A DNA stretch of 64,000 bases from Nesterenkonia sp. LB17 (GTDB taxonomy: Bacteria; Actinomycetota; Actinomycetes; Actinomycetales; Micrococcaceae), in the NCBI RefSeq assembly GCF_022565915.1, contig NZ_JAJOYX010000001.1, positions 248,001-312,000 on the forward strand, read 5' to 3'. Below, one piece after another: positions 44,627 to 52,657 of the stretch; position 1 is the first letter of the stretch; each line of letters begins with the position of its first letter. Under the pieces are notes generated by a model that was not told the origin of the DNA, searched no databases, and saw nothing but the letters and a program-made list of their open reading frames with translations. The translations under genes were made by a program, and so were the position numbers.

Positions 44627-44797
44627 ATGGCTGCAATGAAACCGCGCACTGGCGACGGTCCGATGGAGGTCACTCAGGAGGGCCGCAGCCTGATCATGCG
44701 GGTGCCGATCGACGGAGGGGGCCGTCTGGTGCTGGAGATCAACAATGAAGAGGCCCAGGCACTCAAGCAGTGCCTCATCAAGGCCGTCGGAGAATGA
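44627..44797 (+). CDS. DUF3117 small protein
   Basis: 56 aa, too short for a long-ORF scan but highly characteristic: KPRTGDGPMEVTQEGR at residues 5-20 and a MRVPIDGGGRLVLE segment followed by EEAQALKQCL. DUF3117 proteins of about 55 aa are conserved across Actinobacteria (Rv1211-like) without known function. The ATG at 44627 is preceded by AGGG about nine bases upstream. Confidence 0.85.
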   Translation: MAAMKPRTGDGPMEVTQEGRSLIMRVPIDGGGRLVLEINNEEAQALKQCLIKAVGE

Positions 44798-44889
44798 GCT
44801 TCGGTTCGGGCCGGTCGTGCACAGCGCGACCGGCCCGAACTGTATCGTCCGTCCCGCGCCGCAGCTGAGCCCCGCGCTCTCGCCGCTGG

Positions 44890-45540
44890 TCAGCGCCGTG
44901 CCGCCACCAGCAGTCCTGTCCCGGACCCGAGCATCGCTGTGCGCAGACGATCGTCCTCGAGCAGACGACGCTCCAGCTCCCGCATCCGCTGCGTGGACTC
45001 ATCCCGCACCGCAGGGCGGGCCAGGCGATCATGGTCCAGCGCGTCGTTGATGATCAGCAGACCCGAGGGGCGCAGAAGCCTGACTCCTTGTTCGGCGTAC
45101 TCCGCGGCATGCGTCGCCTCCGCATCGACGAACACCAGGTCATAGCCACCAGTGGTCAGCCGTGCCAGCACCTGTTCCGCCCTTCCGGTGATCAGCCGCG
45201 TCCGCGCCGAGGGCAGCCGCGCGTCTCGGAAGGTCTCTCGGGCCGCCTGGATATGGTCGGCCTCGTAGTCGATGCTGGTCAGGACCGCATCCGGGGTTCC
45301 TCCCCGCAGCAGAGCGAGTGAAGAGACGCCGACGCCGGTGCCGACTTCGACCATGGCGTGAGCCCTGGTGCTCGCGGCGAGCACGGTCAGCAGCGAGGCC
45401 ACCCCCTGGCTGACAGGCTGCACGCCCAGGCTTTCGCCGCGACGTCGCGCCTGAAGCAGCGCAGGCTCCTCCTCGGCGTGCTGTTCCGCGTACGCCCAGC
45501 TTGAATGCTTGGCCGACTGCTGGGGGTGCTGAGCTTTCAT
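44890..45540 (-). CDS. class I SAM-dependent O-methyltransferase
   Basis: 216 aa. The SAM-binding motif VEVGTGVGVSSLALL is at about residues 67-81; a second acidic segment SIDYE and the catalytic-region DLVFVDAEATHAAEY follow. The layout matches the catechol-O-methyltransferase-like family, Rv1220c-type, whose acceptor is unknown. ATG 45540 has GAAGG four bases upstream. It is divergent from the unrecognised membrane protein gene, and a perfect 18-base palindrome lies in the shared gap. Confidence 0.88.
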   Translation of the reverse strand: MKAQHPQQSAKHSSWAYAEQHAEEEPALLQARRRGESLGVQPVSQGVASLLTVLAASTRAHAMVEVGTGVGVSSLALLRGGTPDAVLTSIDYEADHIQAARETFRDARLPSARTRLITGRAEQVLARLTTGGYDLVFVDAEATHAAEYAEQGVRLLRPSGLLIINDALDHDRLARPAVRDESTQRMRELERRLLEDDRLRTAMLGSGTGLLVAARR

Positions 45541-45578
45541 GGGACCTTCTCTGCGTGCGAGTGAATGAACCGGGCGCT

Positions 45579-45596
45579 CAGGTGCACGTGCACCTG
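45579..45596. promoter_or_regulatory. perfect 18-bp palindrome, candidate operator
   Basis: CAGGTGCACGTGCACCTG is its own reverse complement. It lies in the 144-base divergent gap between the O-methyltransferase start (45540) and the membrane protein start (45685), 39 bases upstream of the former. A site of this length and symmetry in a promoter region suggests a dimeric DNA-binding protein. Confidence 0.6.
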
Positions 45597-45684
45597 CGGG
45601 TTGGCTGCATCTCGAGGTGCGGTTCGGCACCCTGAGGCGATTGATGTTCAGAAGAATTTCAGCTTCTGCCCAGTTCTACCCTTC

Positions 45685-46590
45685 ATGATAGTCAGGATGA
45701 CCAGGCACGATAGCAGCACTCCGTCTGCTCGCGGAGTCAGCAGCGGTGGCTCACACCGCGGCTGGCAGCGCGGAGCGGCCGCCCACGAAGCCACTCGGCC
45801 GCGCGCCGGGTGGCTTGTGGCGCTGACGCTGTTCGTGCTGGCGCTGCTCGGAGTTCTAGTCTTCGTCACCGCATGGGTCATCGGCGGACGCGCACTGCCG
45901 CAGATCAATTCGGTGCAGTCGCTGCTGCCGCAGGGCTCACAGTCCAGCCAGCAGCATGGCGAGGAGACTCTCGGCGACGGTGCCGCGAGCGTCCCGCTGA
46001 CCAGCACCGACCTGAATCTGATTCCCGTGGACGCCTCCGACGCGACACTGCCGGGTGCCCCCGAGAGCACTCAGATCCAGCAGATCCCGCTGGACAGCCT
46101 GAACTCGCTCAAGAGCCTGGGCTGGTCCGTCCCGCATCTGTCGGGTTTCGGGCTGTCCACCGAGTACGCGGAGACCGGGGTGGTCGAGGGCATCCGCACG
46201 GTCCAGCTGAGGCTCACCGACGGTGAGCACCGGCTGGACATCTCGGAGACCCGCCCGGAGGAGACCGGGGTGGAGCTCGCCGCCCTGGAGTCGAAGCTCG
46301 ATGGTGTCGTCGACACCTCGGCGACCCTGCGGGAGACCCTCACCCTGCGCACCGGAGATGCCTGTGAGCTGTACGTCTCCGAAGAGGCGGAGGAATGGAC
46401 CGCCGCCATGGAGAGCGGACGGGTGCAGTACGTGGTCACCTCTGATCTTCCTGCGGATACCGCTGAGCAGATCTCGAACTGGGTGATGGCCACCGACCGC
46501 TCCCGGGTGCAGGTGCTGCCGATCGTCCCCACCGGCTCCGAGCGGCTTGAACGCGGCTTCGAGGAGCTGCTCGCCTGGCTCACCGACTGA
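45685..46590 (+). CDS. hypothetical membrane protein, possible RseB-like C-terminal domain
   Basis: About 301 aa, not recognised as a named family. A hydrophilic N-terminal region of about 40 residues leads into one transmembrane helix (about residues 45-65, LTLFVLALLGVLVFVTAWVI), then a Gln/Ser-rich linker and an external ~170-residue domain. The C-terminal part, with GIRTVQLRLTDGEH and RVQYVVTSDLPADTAEQISNWV, faintly resembles the sigma-E regulator RseB C-terminal domain. It sits between the O-methyltransferase and tatB, where mycobacterial relatives carry sigE, rseA and htrA. Two ATGs (45685, 45697) have weak Shine-Dalgarno signals; the mRNA may be leaderless. Confidence 0.6.
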   Translation: MIVRMTRHDSSTPSARGVSSGGSHRGWQRGAAAHEATRPRAGWLVALTLFVLALLGVLVFVTAWVIGGRALPQINSVQSLLPQGSQSSQQHGEETLGDGAASVPLTSTDLNLIPVDASDATLPGAPESTQIQQIPLDSLNSLKSLGWSVPHLSGFGLSTEYAETGVVEGIRTVQLRLTDGEHRLDISETRPEETGVELAALESKLDGVVDTSATLRETLTLRTGDACELYVSEEAEEWTAAMESGRVQYVVTSDLPADTAEQISNWVMATDRSRVQVLPIVPTGSERLERGFEELLAWLTD

Positions 46591-46616
46591 GTCGACGCTG
46601 ACGGTAGGGTTGAGCT

Positions 46617-47210
46617 GTGCCTGGTATCAACGCCTACGAGTTCGTGATCCTGATCGTTCTCGCGCTCGTCATCCTCGGACCCGAGCGGCTGCCGCAGTAC
46701 GCCCGAAACCTGGCCCGCTGGGCACGTCAGGCCCGGGACATGGCCGAAGATGCCAAGGGCCGGTTCAAGGACGAGACCGGCACCGACTTCGACGACGTCG
46801 ACTGGAAGCGCTACGACCCCCGGCAATACGATCCGCGCCGCATCATTCGCGACGCGCTGAGCAACGAATACGGCGAGGACTTCCGCGAGACCCGCTCCGC
46901 GGTGGCCGGGACCCTGGACTCGGCTCGAGCCGCCACCGACCCGCGCGAACTCTTCCGCAGCAAGAACGGCTCCAGCCCTGCGGCGCCCAGCGCGCCGAGC
47001 GGGGGAGTCCCTCCCGCGGCTGCGAAGCGAGCCTCAGGCGCCATCGCCGCCGGCATGGCCGGGGCGGCGACGAGTCAGAATCCCTCGTCGGACCTGGGGC
47101 CCTCGTCAGACGTGGCCACGCGGGGGGCCGCCGTCGAGCCTCCGGTGCGGAATGCCGACTCCGAAGACCAGCTGGACGCCGCCGCCCCCTTCGACACCGA
47201 AGCCACCTGA
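46617..47210 (+). CDS. tatB: Sec-independent protein translocase subunit TatB
   Basis: 197 aa. The short N-terminal membrane helix followed by LGPERLPQYARNLARW is the diagnostic TatA/B hinge and amphipathic helix. The long charged and Ala/Ser-rich tail is typical of actinobacterial TatB. It forms the receptor of the twin-arginine export system in the inner membrane. The start is GTG 46617 with AGGG about seven bases upstream. It lies 26 bases after the hypothetical membrane protein, so the two may be co-transcribed. It is convergent with mrp. Confidence 0.9.
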   Translation: MPGINAYEFVILIVLALVILGPERLPQYARNLARWARQARDMAEDAKGRFKDETGTDFDDVDWKRYDPRQYDPRRIIRDALSNEYGEDFRETRSAVAGTLDSARAATDPRELFRSKNGSSPAAPSAPSGGVPPAAAKRASGAIAAGMAGAATSQNPSSDLGPSSDVATRGAAVEPPVRNADSEDQLDAAAPFDTEAT

Positions 47211-47301
47211 GGCCGCTCCGTTCCACCGGGCACTGCCCGATCGACCGGCCCGACCCTCCTTGCCGAAGCACACCTAAGCCCAGGTGACGCGTGCGGAGGC
47301 G

Positions 47302-48432
47302 TCAGGCGGGACTGACGGGCAGCTTGCGGCCGCTCATCCCGCGCGGCTGCACTGCCAGCCGGGCGGCGATTGCGCGCAGTGCGGCTCCGGCCGGTGAGTC
47401 AGGGGCCGAGAGCACCACCGGCTCGCCGTCGTCGCCGGCCTCGCGCAGATTCATGTCCAGCGGGACCGAGCCCAGCAGCGGGACCGTGCTCTTCAAGGAT
47501 TCGCTGAGCCGGTCGGCCACCAGCTGACCTCCGCCGGAGCCGAAGAGCTCGAAGCTGGACCCGTCGGGCAGGGTCATCGGCCCCATGTTCTCGATCACCC
47601 CGGCCACCCGCTGCTTGGTCTGCGAGCTCAGCGCGCCGGCACGTTCGGCCACGCTCGACGCCGCGGCCTGGGGGGTGGTGACCACCAGCAGCTCCGAGCC
47701 GGGAAGCAGCTGCGCCACCGAGATCGCGATGTCGCCGGTGCCCGGGGGCAGGTCCAGCAGCAGCACGTCGAGATCGCCGAAGTGCACGTCGGTGAGGAAC
47801 TGCTCCACCGCCCGGTGCAGCATCGGGCCGCGCCAGGCCACCGCCTGATTGCCCTCGACGAACATCCCGATCGAGATGGTCTTCACCCCATGGGCCACCG
47901 GCGGCAGGATCATCTCATCCAGCCGAGTGGGCTTGTCGGTGATGCCCATCAGGTCCGGGACGCTGAACCCATGGATGTCCGCGTCGACGATGCCGACCTT
48001 GAGTCCCTGCGCGGCCATCGCGCAGGCCAGGTTCACCGTGACCGAGGATTTGCCCACCCCGCCCTTGCCGGAGGCGACGGCGTAGACCCGGGCCAGGTTC
48101 TCGGGCTGCGCGAAGCGATTGACCTTCCCGGTCTCACCGCCGCGAAGATGGTCCTTCAGGGCGGCGCGCTCCTCGGGAGTCATCACGCCCAGCTGGACCG
48201 AGGCCGTGGAGACCCCCTCGGCGCGCACGGCGGCGGCGGTGACGTCTTCGACGATCCGGCTGCGCATCGGGCAGGCCGCGATGGTCAGCTTGACCCCCAC
48301 CTGGGCGGCGCCGGCGTCGTCGACGGTGATCTCACCCACCATGCCCAGCTGGGTGATGGGAAGGCGCAGCTCCGGATCGATGACCTCGTTGAGGCGCTGG
48401 CGGATGCGTTCGGTGATGGCGGGATCAGACAC
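47302..48432 (-). CDS. mrp: Mrp/NBP35 ATP-binding iron-sulfur carrier protein
   Basis: 376 aa. An N-terminal MIP18/DUF59 domain (about residues 1-95) precedes the P-loop ATPase with GKGGVGKSSVTVNLACAMA (about residues 122-140). The later LLLDLPPGTGDIAI segment is typical of the family. Mrp proteins carry and transfer Fe-S clusters in the cytoplasm. The usual C-terminal Cys pair is not obvious here, as in many actinobacterial forms. It is divergent from the YflT-like gene and convergent with tatB. Confidence 0.93.
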   Translation of the reverse strand: MSDPAITERIRQRLNEVIDPELRLPITQLGMVGEITVDDAGAAQVGVKLTIAACPMRSRIVEDVTAAAVRAEGVSTASVQLGVMTPEERAALKDHLRGGETGKVNRFAQPENLARVYAVASGKGGVGKSSVTVNLACAMAAQGLKVGIVDADIHGFSVPDLMGITDKPTRLDEMILPPVAHGVKTISIGMFVEGNQAVAWRGPMLHRAVEQFLTDVHFGDLDVLLLDLPPGTGDIAISVAQLLPGSELLVVTTPQAAASSVAERAGALSSQTKQRVAGVIENMGPMTLPDGSSFELFGSGGGQLVADRLSESLKSTVPLLGSVPLDMNLREAGDDGEPVVLSAPDSPAGAALRAIAARLAVQPRGMSGRKLPVSPA

Positions 48433-48525
48433 CGCCTCAGTCTACGAGCCAGGGCTGGCCCTGGCGTCGCCGGTCTCCTCAGGGCTCCGCCGCAGGAGCC
48501 GACCTGAGATGATGGGGGAATGTCG

Positions 48526-49461
48526 ATGAATGCTGGGACCAATGCAGGCGGAATGAACAACGGGGGGCTGCCTCGTGGGGAGCTGCTGGGACGCTACCGC
48601 TCCTACGAGGATGCGCAGAAGGTCGTGGATCATCTCACCGCTGCCGAGGACTTCGACGTGAAGGCGCTGACGATCGTGGGCAACGACCTGCGTTCGGTGG
48701 AGCATATCCGCACCCGGCTCACCTACCCGCGCGTCGCGCTCGGGGGAGCCGCGCAGGGCGCGATGTTCGGTGCCTTCATCGGACTCCTGATCTACCTGTT
48801 CAGCCCGGAGGCCAGCATCTACAACCTGGCGTTCGCGGTGGTGCTGGGCACGGCGATCTGGATGATCATCGGGGTCATCGGCTTTGCCATGCGCAAGGGC
48901 AAGCGCGAGTATGCCTCCTCCTCCCAGCTGGTGGCGACCACCTTCGACGTGGTCTGCGAGTTCTCTGCCGCCCACCGGGCCCGGCAGCTGGTCCCCGGGG
49001 CCGGGGTGATGAGCCTCAACGCCTACAACGATCCGACCTCACAGTCCTCAGCGCGGCTGGCTCCTGCTCCGTCGGCCTCCACGTCGGCCCGGCCGGTGTC
49101 GGCGCCGGCGCAGCAGGCCTTCGCGCAGCAGGGATCAGCACGGCAGGTGCCCGGAGAGCCCGCACCAGGGCAGAACGCACCGGGTTCAGACCAGCAAACT
49201 CCAGGCCAGGAGACTACGACGGCGGCCGAATCGGCTCCCCAGCAGCCGGTCGCCGGGTACAACGACCTTCCCGATGGCCGCCCCCGCTACGGCGTGCGCA
49301 TGCCCGCGACCGAAGAACCTGCCGAGGAGCCCACGGGCTCAGCTGAGCCGCAGTCAGCAGACTCCGCGGAGCAGACTGATGCCCCCGTGCCGCCCCACAC
49401 ACCTGAACAGGCTGGGACAGACACGCCCCGGACCCGCCCGGAGGACTCGCCGCGCAGCTGA
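48526..49461 (+). CDS. general stress membrane protein, YflT-like domain
   Basis: About 311 aa. Residues about 15-160 form the YflT-type domain: LLGRYRSYEDAQKVVDHL, then two hydrophobic helices near residues 78-120. The remaining ~150 residues are a Pro/Gln/Ala/Ser-rich, probably disordered tail. Homologues are annotated as general or heat-stress proteins; the molecular role is unknown. ATG 48526 has a GGGGG run at better spacing than ATG 48520. It is convergent with glsB, separated by a bidirectional terminator. Confidence 0.75.
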   Translation: MNAGTNAGGMNNGGLPRGELLGRYRSYEDAQKVVDHLTAAEDFDVKALTIVGNDLRSVEHIRTRLTYPRVALGGAAQGAMFGAFIGLLIYLFSPEASIYNLAFAVVLGTAIWMIIGVIGFAMRKGKREYASSSQLVATTFDVVCEFSAAHRARQLVPGAGVMSLNAYNDPTSQSSARLAPAPSASTSARPVSAPAQQAFAQQGSARQVPGEPAPGQNAPGSDQQTPGQETTTAAESAPQQPVAGYNDLPDGRPRYGVRMPATEEPAEEPTGSAEPQSADSAEQTDAPVPPHTPEQAGTDTPRTRPEDSPRS

Positions 49462-49500
49462 GCTCAGCGCCTCAGTCCGCCCAGGAACTCTCCGGGACAC

Positions 49501-49560
49501 ACAGAAGCGCCCCGTCCATCCGACGCTCCAGTGGAGCTCGGACGTGCGGGGCGCTTCTGT
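49501..49560. terminator. bidirectional terminator between convergent stress genes
   Basis: ACAGAAGCGCCCCG and CGGGGCGCTTCTGT form a perfect 14-base inverted repeat with a nested inner stem (GCTC/GAGC). It lies between the YflT-like gene (+) and glsB (-). The outer arms end in TTCTGT on each strand, so it can act in both directions. Confidence 0.8.
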
Positions 49561-49622
49561 AGCTGCCTCCAAGACAGTGCGGTGTCGGTTCAGCCAAGAA
49601 CCGCGTCCCGCGCTGAAGTGGT

Positions 49623-49898
49623 TCAGACGGTCTTGCGACCGCGGCGACCGGTGATGGCCTGCCAGATGAAGGCGACGAGGATACCGCCACCGATGGCGAA
49701 GAGCCATGTGGGCAGATCGAAGAACGAGTCATTGACGTTCACGTCGAAGACGGCGGAGGCGATGAAGCCACCGAGCATTGCGCCGAGCACACCCGTGATG
49801 AGTGCGGCGATCCAGCCGCCGGGCTGGCTGCCGGGCAGGATGGCCCGAGCGATGGCGCCGGCGATGAGGCCCAGTACGAGCCAAGCAATAATTCCCAT
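49623..49898 (-). CDS. GlsB/YeaQ/YmgE-family stress membrane protein
   Basis: 91-aa, very hydrophobic protein with three predicted helices: GIIAWLVLGLIAGAIARAIL, then GWIAALITGVLGAMLGGFIASAVF, then LFAIGGGILVAFIWQAI. This matches the transglycosylase-associated/GlsB family of stress-induced inner-membrane proteins, of unknown mechanism. The ATG is preceded by AGGAGG with a 3-base spacer. Three palindromes lie directly upstream (49920-49976). Confidence 0.9.
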   Translation of the reverse strand: MGIIAWLVLGLIAGAIARAILPGSQPGGWIAALITGVLGAMLGGFIASAVFDVNVNDSFFDLPTWLFAIGGGILVAFIWQAITGRRGRKTV

Positions 49899-49919
49899 GA
49901 TGTTCCTCCTATGGATTCT

Positions 49920-49976
49920 GAACCTGTCAGGTTCGACTTATTCCAGAGTAAACCCTGGAACGCAGGACTCTGCGTT
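49920..49976 (-). promoter_or_regulatory. three consecutive inverted repeats upstream of glsB
   Basis: In order: GAACCTG-T-CAGGTTC (49920-49934), TTCCAG-N8-CTGGAA (49941-49960) and AACGCAG-GACT-CTGCGTT (49959-49976). They fill the proximal leader of the glsB gene in an AT-richer patch. A direct repeat ATCACAGTT lies further upstream at 50004 and 50026. Together they could be operators, RNA hairpins or a terminator for the upstream aminopeptidase gene. Confidence 0.5.
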
Positions 49977-50058
49977 CATTTGTGCCTGACAGAGATCGTC
50001 TACATCACAGTTCTATAGCCTCTGTATCACAGTTATTCATGCGTCAGGAACGCGGTCT

Positions 50059-51651
50059 TCACGAATTCCAGATGCCCCGCATCCAGCTTTCAATCTCCTG
50101 CGCCGTGCGCGGCAGTGATGCCGAGAGACTCTCCGCGCCGTCCTCGGTGACCAGCACATCATCTTCGATCCGAATTCCGATTCCACGGAACTCCGCAGGC
50201 GCGGCCAGATCCTCATTCTTGAAGTAGAGCCCGGGTTCGATGGTGAAGACCATTCCTGGTTCCAGCACTCCGTCGAGGTAGAGCTCACGCTTGGCCTGCG
50301 CGCAGTCATGGACGTCCAGGCCGAGGTGGTGGCTGGTGCCGTGCGGCATCCACCTGCGGTGATGCTGACCCGACTCGTCCAGGGCCTCCTCCAGGCTGAC
50401 CGGCAGCAGGCCCCAGTCGTCGAGGTGTTCGGCGAGGACGCGCACCGCCGCGGTGTGGACGTCACGGAACCTGATCCCGGGGCGGACCACCGCGAAGGCG
50501 GCATCGGCAGCGGCCAGGACCGCGTCATAGATCTTCCGCTGGGTGGGTGAGAACTCACCGGTGACCGGAAGCGTGCGGGTGATGTCAGCGGTGTAGAGCG
50601 AGTCCGCTTCCACCCCGGCATCGAGCAGCAGCAGGTCCCCACGGCGCACCGCACCATGGTTGCGGATCCAGTGCAGCACGGTGGCGTTGTTTCCGGCGGC
50701 AGCGATCGTGTCGTAACCGAGATCGTTGCCCTCCAGGCGAGCGCGGGCGAAGAACGCTCCCTCCACGATCCGCTCACCGCGCGCATGGTCGGCCGCGCGA
50801 GGCAGGGCGGCGACGACGTCGTGGAAGCCAGCGATCGTGGCCTCCACCGAGACCCGCATCTGCGCGATCTCCCAGGCGTCCTTGACCAGTCGCAGCTCGG
50901 AGAGCGCCTCGGCGAGCTCGCCGTCGTAGGCGTCAGAGGTCTCCAGGTCCACGGTGGTGTTGATCCGTGAGGTGTCCACCAGGGCGTCCACGTCCAGATC
51001 GACCTCCCGCAGAAGCCGGATCCTGGTGCCGCCGAACTCCACCGGCCCGGCCTCCTTGGTCACGGCCACCTCCAGGGCACCGGAGTCGGCGGTGCGCAGC
51101 CCGAGCCGCTGGGAGAACTCCTCCAACCCGGGCCGGGGACCGATCCAGAACTCGCCGTGCCGTGCGTCGGCGTAGAACTCCTGGGTGTCTCGACCGGCCA
51201 TCGGCTTGAAGTAGAGCGTCACCTCATGGCGGGAGCCGTGATCGCCGGTGCCCTCGTCCACAGGTTCAAAGACCAGCACCGCACCTGGTTCGTGGTCCAC
51301 GCCGAGGCCCGAGAGGTGGGCGAAGGCCGAATGTGGTCGGAACCGGTAGTCGGTGTCATTGGAGCGCACCTTGTGTGGGCCCGCGGGGATCACGAGGCGC
51401 TCATTCGGGAACTGTGCGGAGACCGCGCTGCGCCGTGCGGCGGCGTGGGTGGCGACCTCATCACGCTCGTGCTGCACCGGCTCGGCCGGCGCCCAGCTGG
51501 AGGCCATGAAATCCTTGAAAGCCTCGGAGGTGGGCCGCTGTGAGCGGTTGTTCACCCGGTCTCCGAGATCCTGCGCCTGCCCGGGGGTGAAGCCCGCGGC
51601 GGAGGCGGGGGAGACGACGTCGAACTCTTCGTGCTTCTCTGAACTGGTCAT
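50059..51651 (-). CDS. pepP: aminopeptidase P family metallopeptidase (Xaa-Pro)
   Basis: 530 aa with an N-terminal creatinase-like domain (about residues 60-250) and a pita-bread catalytic domain. Metal ligands are visible as two Asp in LLLDAGVEADSLYTADITRTLP, His in HGTSHHLGLDVHD, Glu in FTIEPGLYFK and Glu in IRIEDDVLVTEDG. It removes an N-terminal residue before proline. The ATG at 51651 is used; an upstream in-frame ATG at 51762 overlaps the divergent PHP gene. The N-terminal ~40 residues are variable. Confidence 0.93.
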   Translation of the reverse strand: MTSSEKHEEFDVVSPASAAGFTPGQAQDLGDRVNNRSQRPTSEAFKDFMASSWAPAEPVQHERDEVATHAAARRSAVSAQFPNERLVIPAGPHKVRSNDTDYRFRPHSAFAHLSGLGVDHEPGAVLVFEPVDEGTGDHGSRHEVTLYFKPMAGRDTQEFYADARHGEFWIGPRPGLEEFSQRLGLRTADSGALEVAVTKEAGPVEFGGTRIRLLREVDLDVDALVDTSRINTTVDLETSDAYDGELAEALSELRLVKDAWEIAQMRVSVEATIAGFHDVVAALPRAADHARGERIVEGAFFARARLEGNDLGYDTIAAAGNNATVLHWIRNHGAVRRGDLLLLDAGVEADSLYTADITRTLPVTGEFSPTQRKIYDAVLAAADAAFAVVRPGIRFRDVHTAAVRVLAEHLDDWGLLPVSLEEALDESGQHHRRWMPHGTSHHLGLDVHDCAQAKRELYLDGVLEPGMVFTIEPGLYFKNEDLAAPAEFRGIGIRIEDDVLVTEDGAESLSASLPRTAQEIESWMRGIWNS

Positions 51652-51734
51652 GAGATCCAGTCTAGGTGGGCACCCCTTCTCGGGTGGGCCCGCCGAGCCC
51701 GGCGTCACGGGTGCTGGCCGGTAGGCTGGAGCGC

Positions 51735-52583
51735 ATGAGCGTGGACCTGCACACCCATTCACATGTCTCCGACGGCACCGAATCTCCTGCCGCGGTGATC
51801 GCCGCGGCGGCGGCCGCCGGACTGCAGGGGCTCGCGCTGACCGATCACGACACCACCTCCGGCTGGGACGAGGCGATCGCGGCTGCGCGCGAGCACCGGA
51901 TCACCCTGCTGCCGGGCATGGAGATCACCACGCTGACCGAGAACGGGATCAGCGTCCATCTGCTCAGCTACCTCCACGACCCGCTGCACCCGGGACTCTC
52001 CACTGCCGTGGAGAAGGCCCGCGATGGCCGGCTGCACCGTGCTCGACGGATCGCCGACCGGCTTTCGGTGGATTTCCCGCTGACCTGGGAGACGGTGGAG
52101 CAGCATGTCAGCGCCGGCGCCACCGTCGGGCGGCCGCACCTGGCCGACGCCCTGGTCGGGATCGGCGCCGTGGCCGATCGGCAGGAGGCCTTCGATCACC
52201 TGCTGCACTCAGCGTCCCCCTATTACGTCAGCCAGGAGAACATGCACCCGGTGACCGCGATCCGACTGGTGCGCGCGGCCGGGGGAGTCCCGGTCCTGGC
52301 CCACGGCATGGCCTCGGCGCGCGGCCGCACGGTCAGTGCCGAGCAGCTCGAGGAGATGGTGGCCGCAGGCCTCGCTGGCGTGGAGGTCTATCACCGGGAC
52401 AACGCCGAGTCGGGCCGCGAGGTGCTCCGCGAGCTGGCCGCGCGCCATGACCTGCTCGTCACCGGTTCCTCGGACTATCACGGCACCGGCAAGGCCAATC
52501 TGATCGGGGAGAACACCACCCCCTGGGGGACGGTCGAGGCGCTGTGCGAGATCGCGACCGGGATCGCGCCGATCCGCCCCTAG
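51735..52583 (+). CDS. PHP-domain phosphoesterase
   Basis: 282 aa. The four PHP metal motifs are DLHTHSHVSDG at the N-terminus, LTDHD (about residues 37-41), LLPGMEIT and, near the end, SSDYHG. Family members such as RNase AM / nucleoside 3',5'-bisphosphate phosphatase remove phosphates from short nucleotides. The same role is plausible but not shown. The ATG at 51735 has TGGAG three bases upstream, short spacing. It is divergent from pepP, 84 bases apart. Confidence 0.88.
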   Translation: MSVDLHTHSHVSDGTESPAAVIAAAAAAGLQGLALTDHDTTSGWDEAIAAAREHRITLLPGMEITTLTENGISVHLLSYLHDPLHPGLSTAVEKARDGRLHRARRIADRLSVDFPLTWETVEQHVSAGATVGRPHLADALVGIGAVADRQEAFDHLLHSASPYYVSQENMHPVTAIRLVRAAGGVPVLAHGMASARGRTVSAEQLEEMVAAGLAGVEVYHRDNAESGREVLRELAARHDLLVTGSSDYHGTGKANLIGENTTPWGTVEALCEIATGIAPIRP

Positions 52584-52657
52584 CACCCAGGCGGTCCCAA
52601 CGGTTTTGGAGCGGCAGTCGCGTCAGCGCGTCCCGGCAGCCGCATCCCCCGTCGGTC

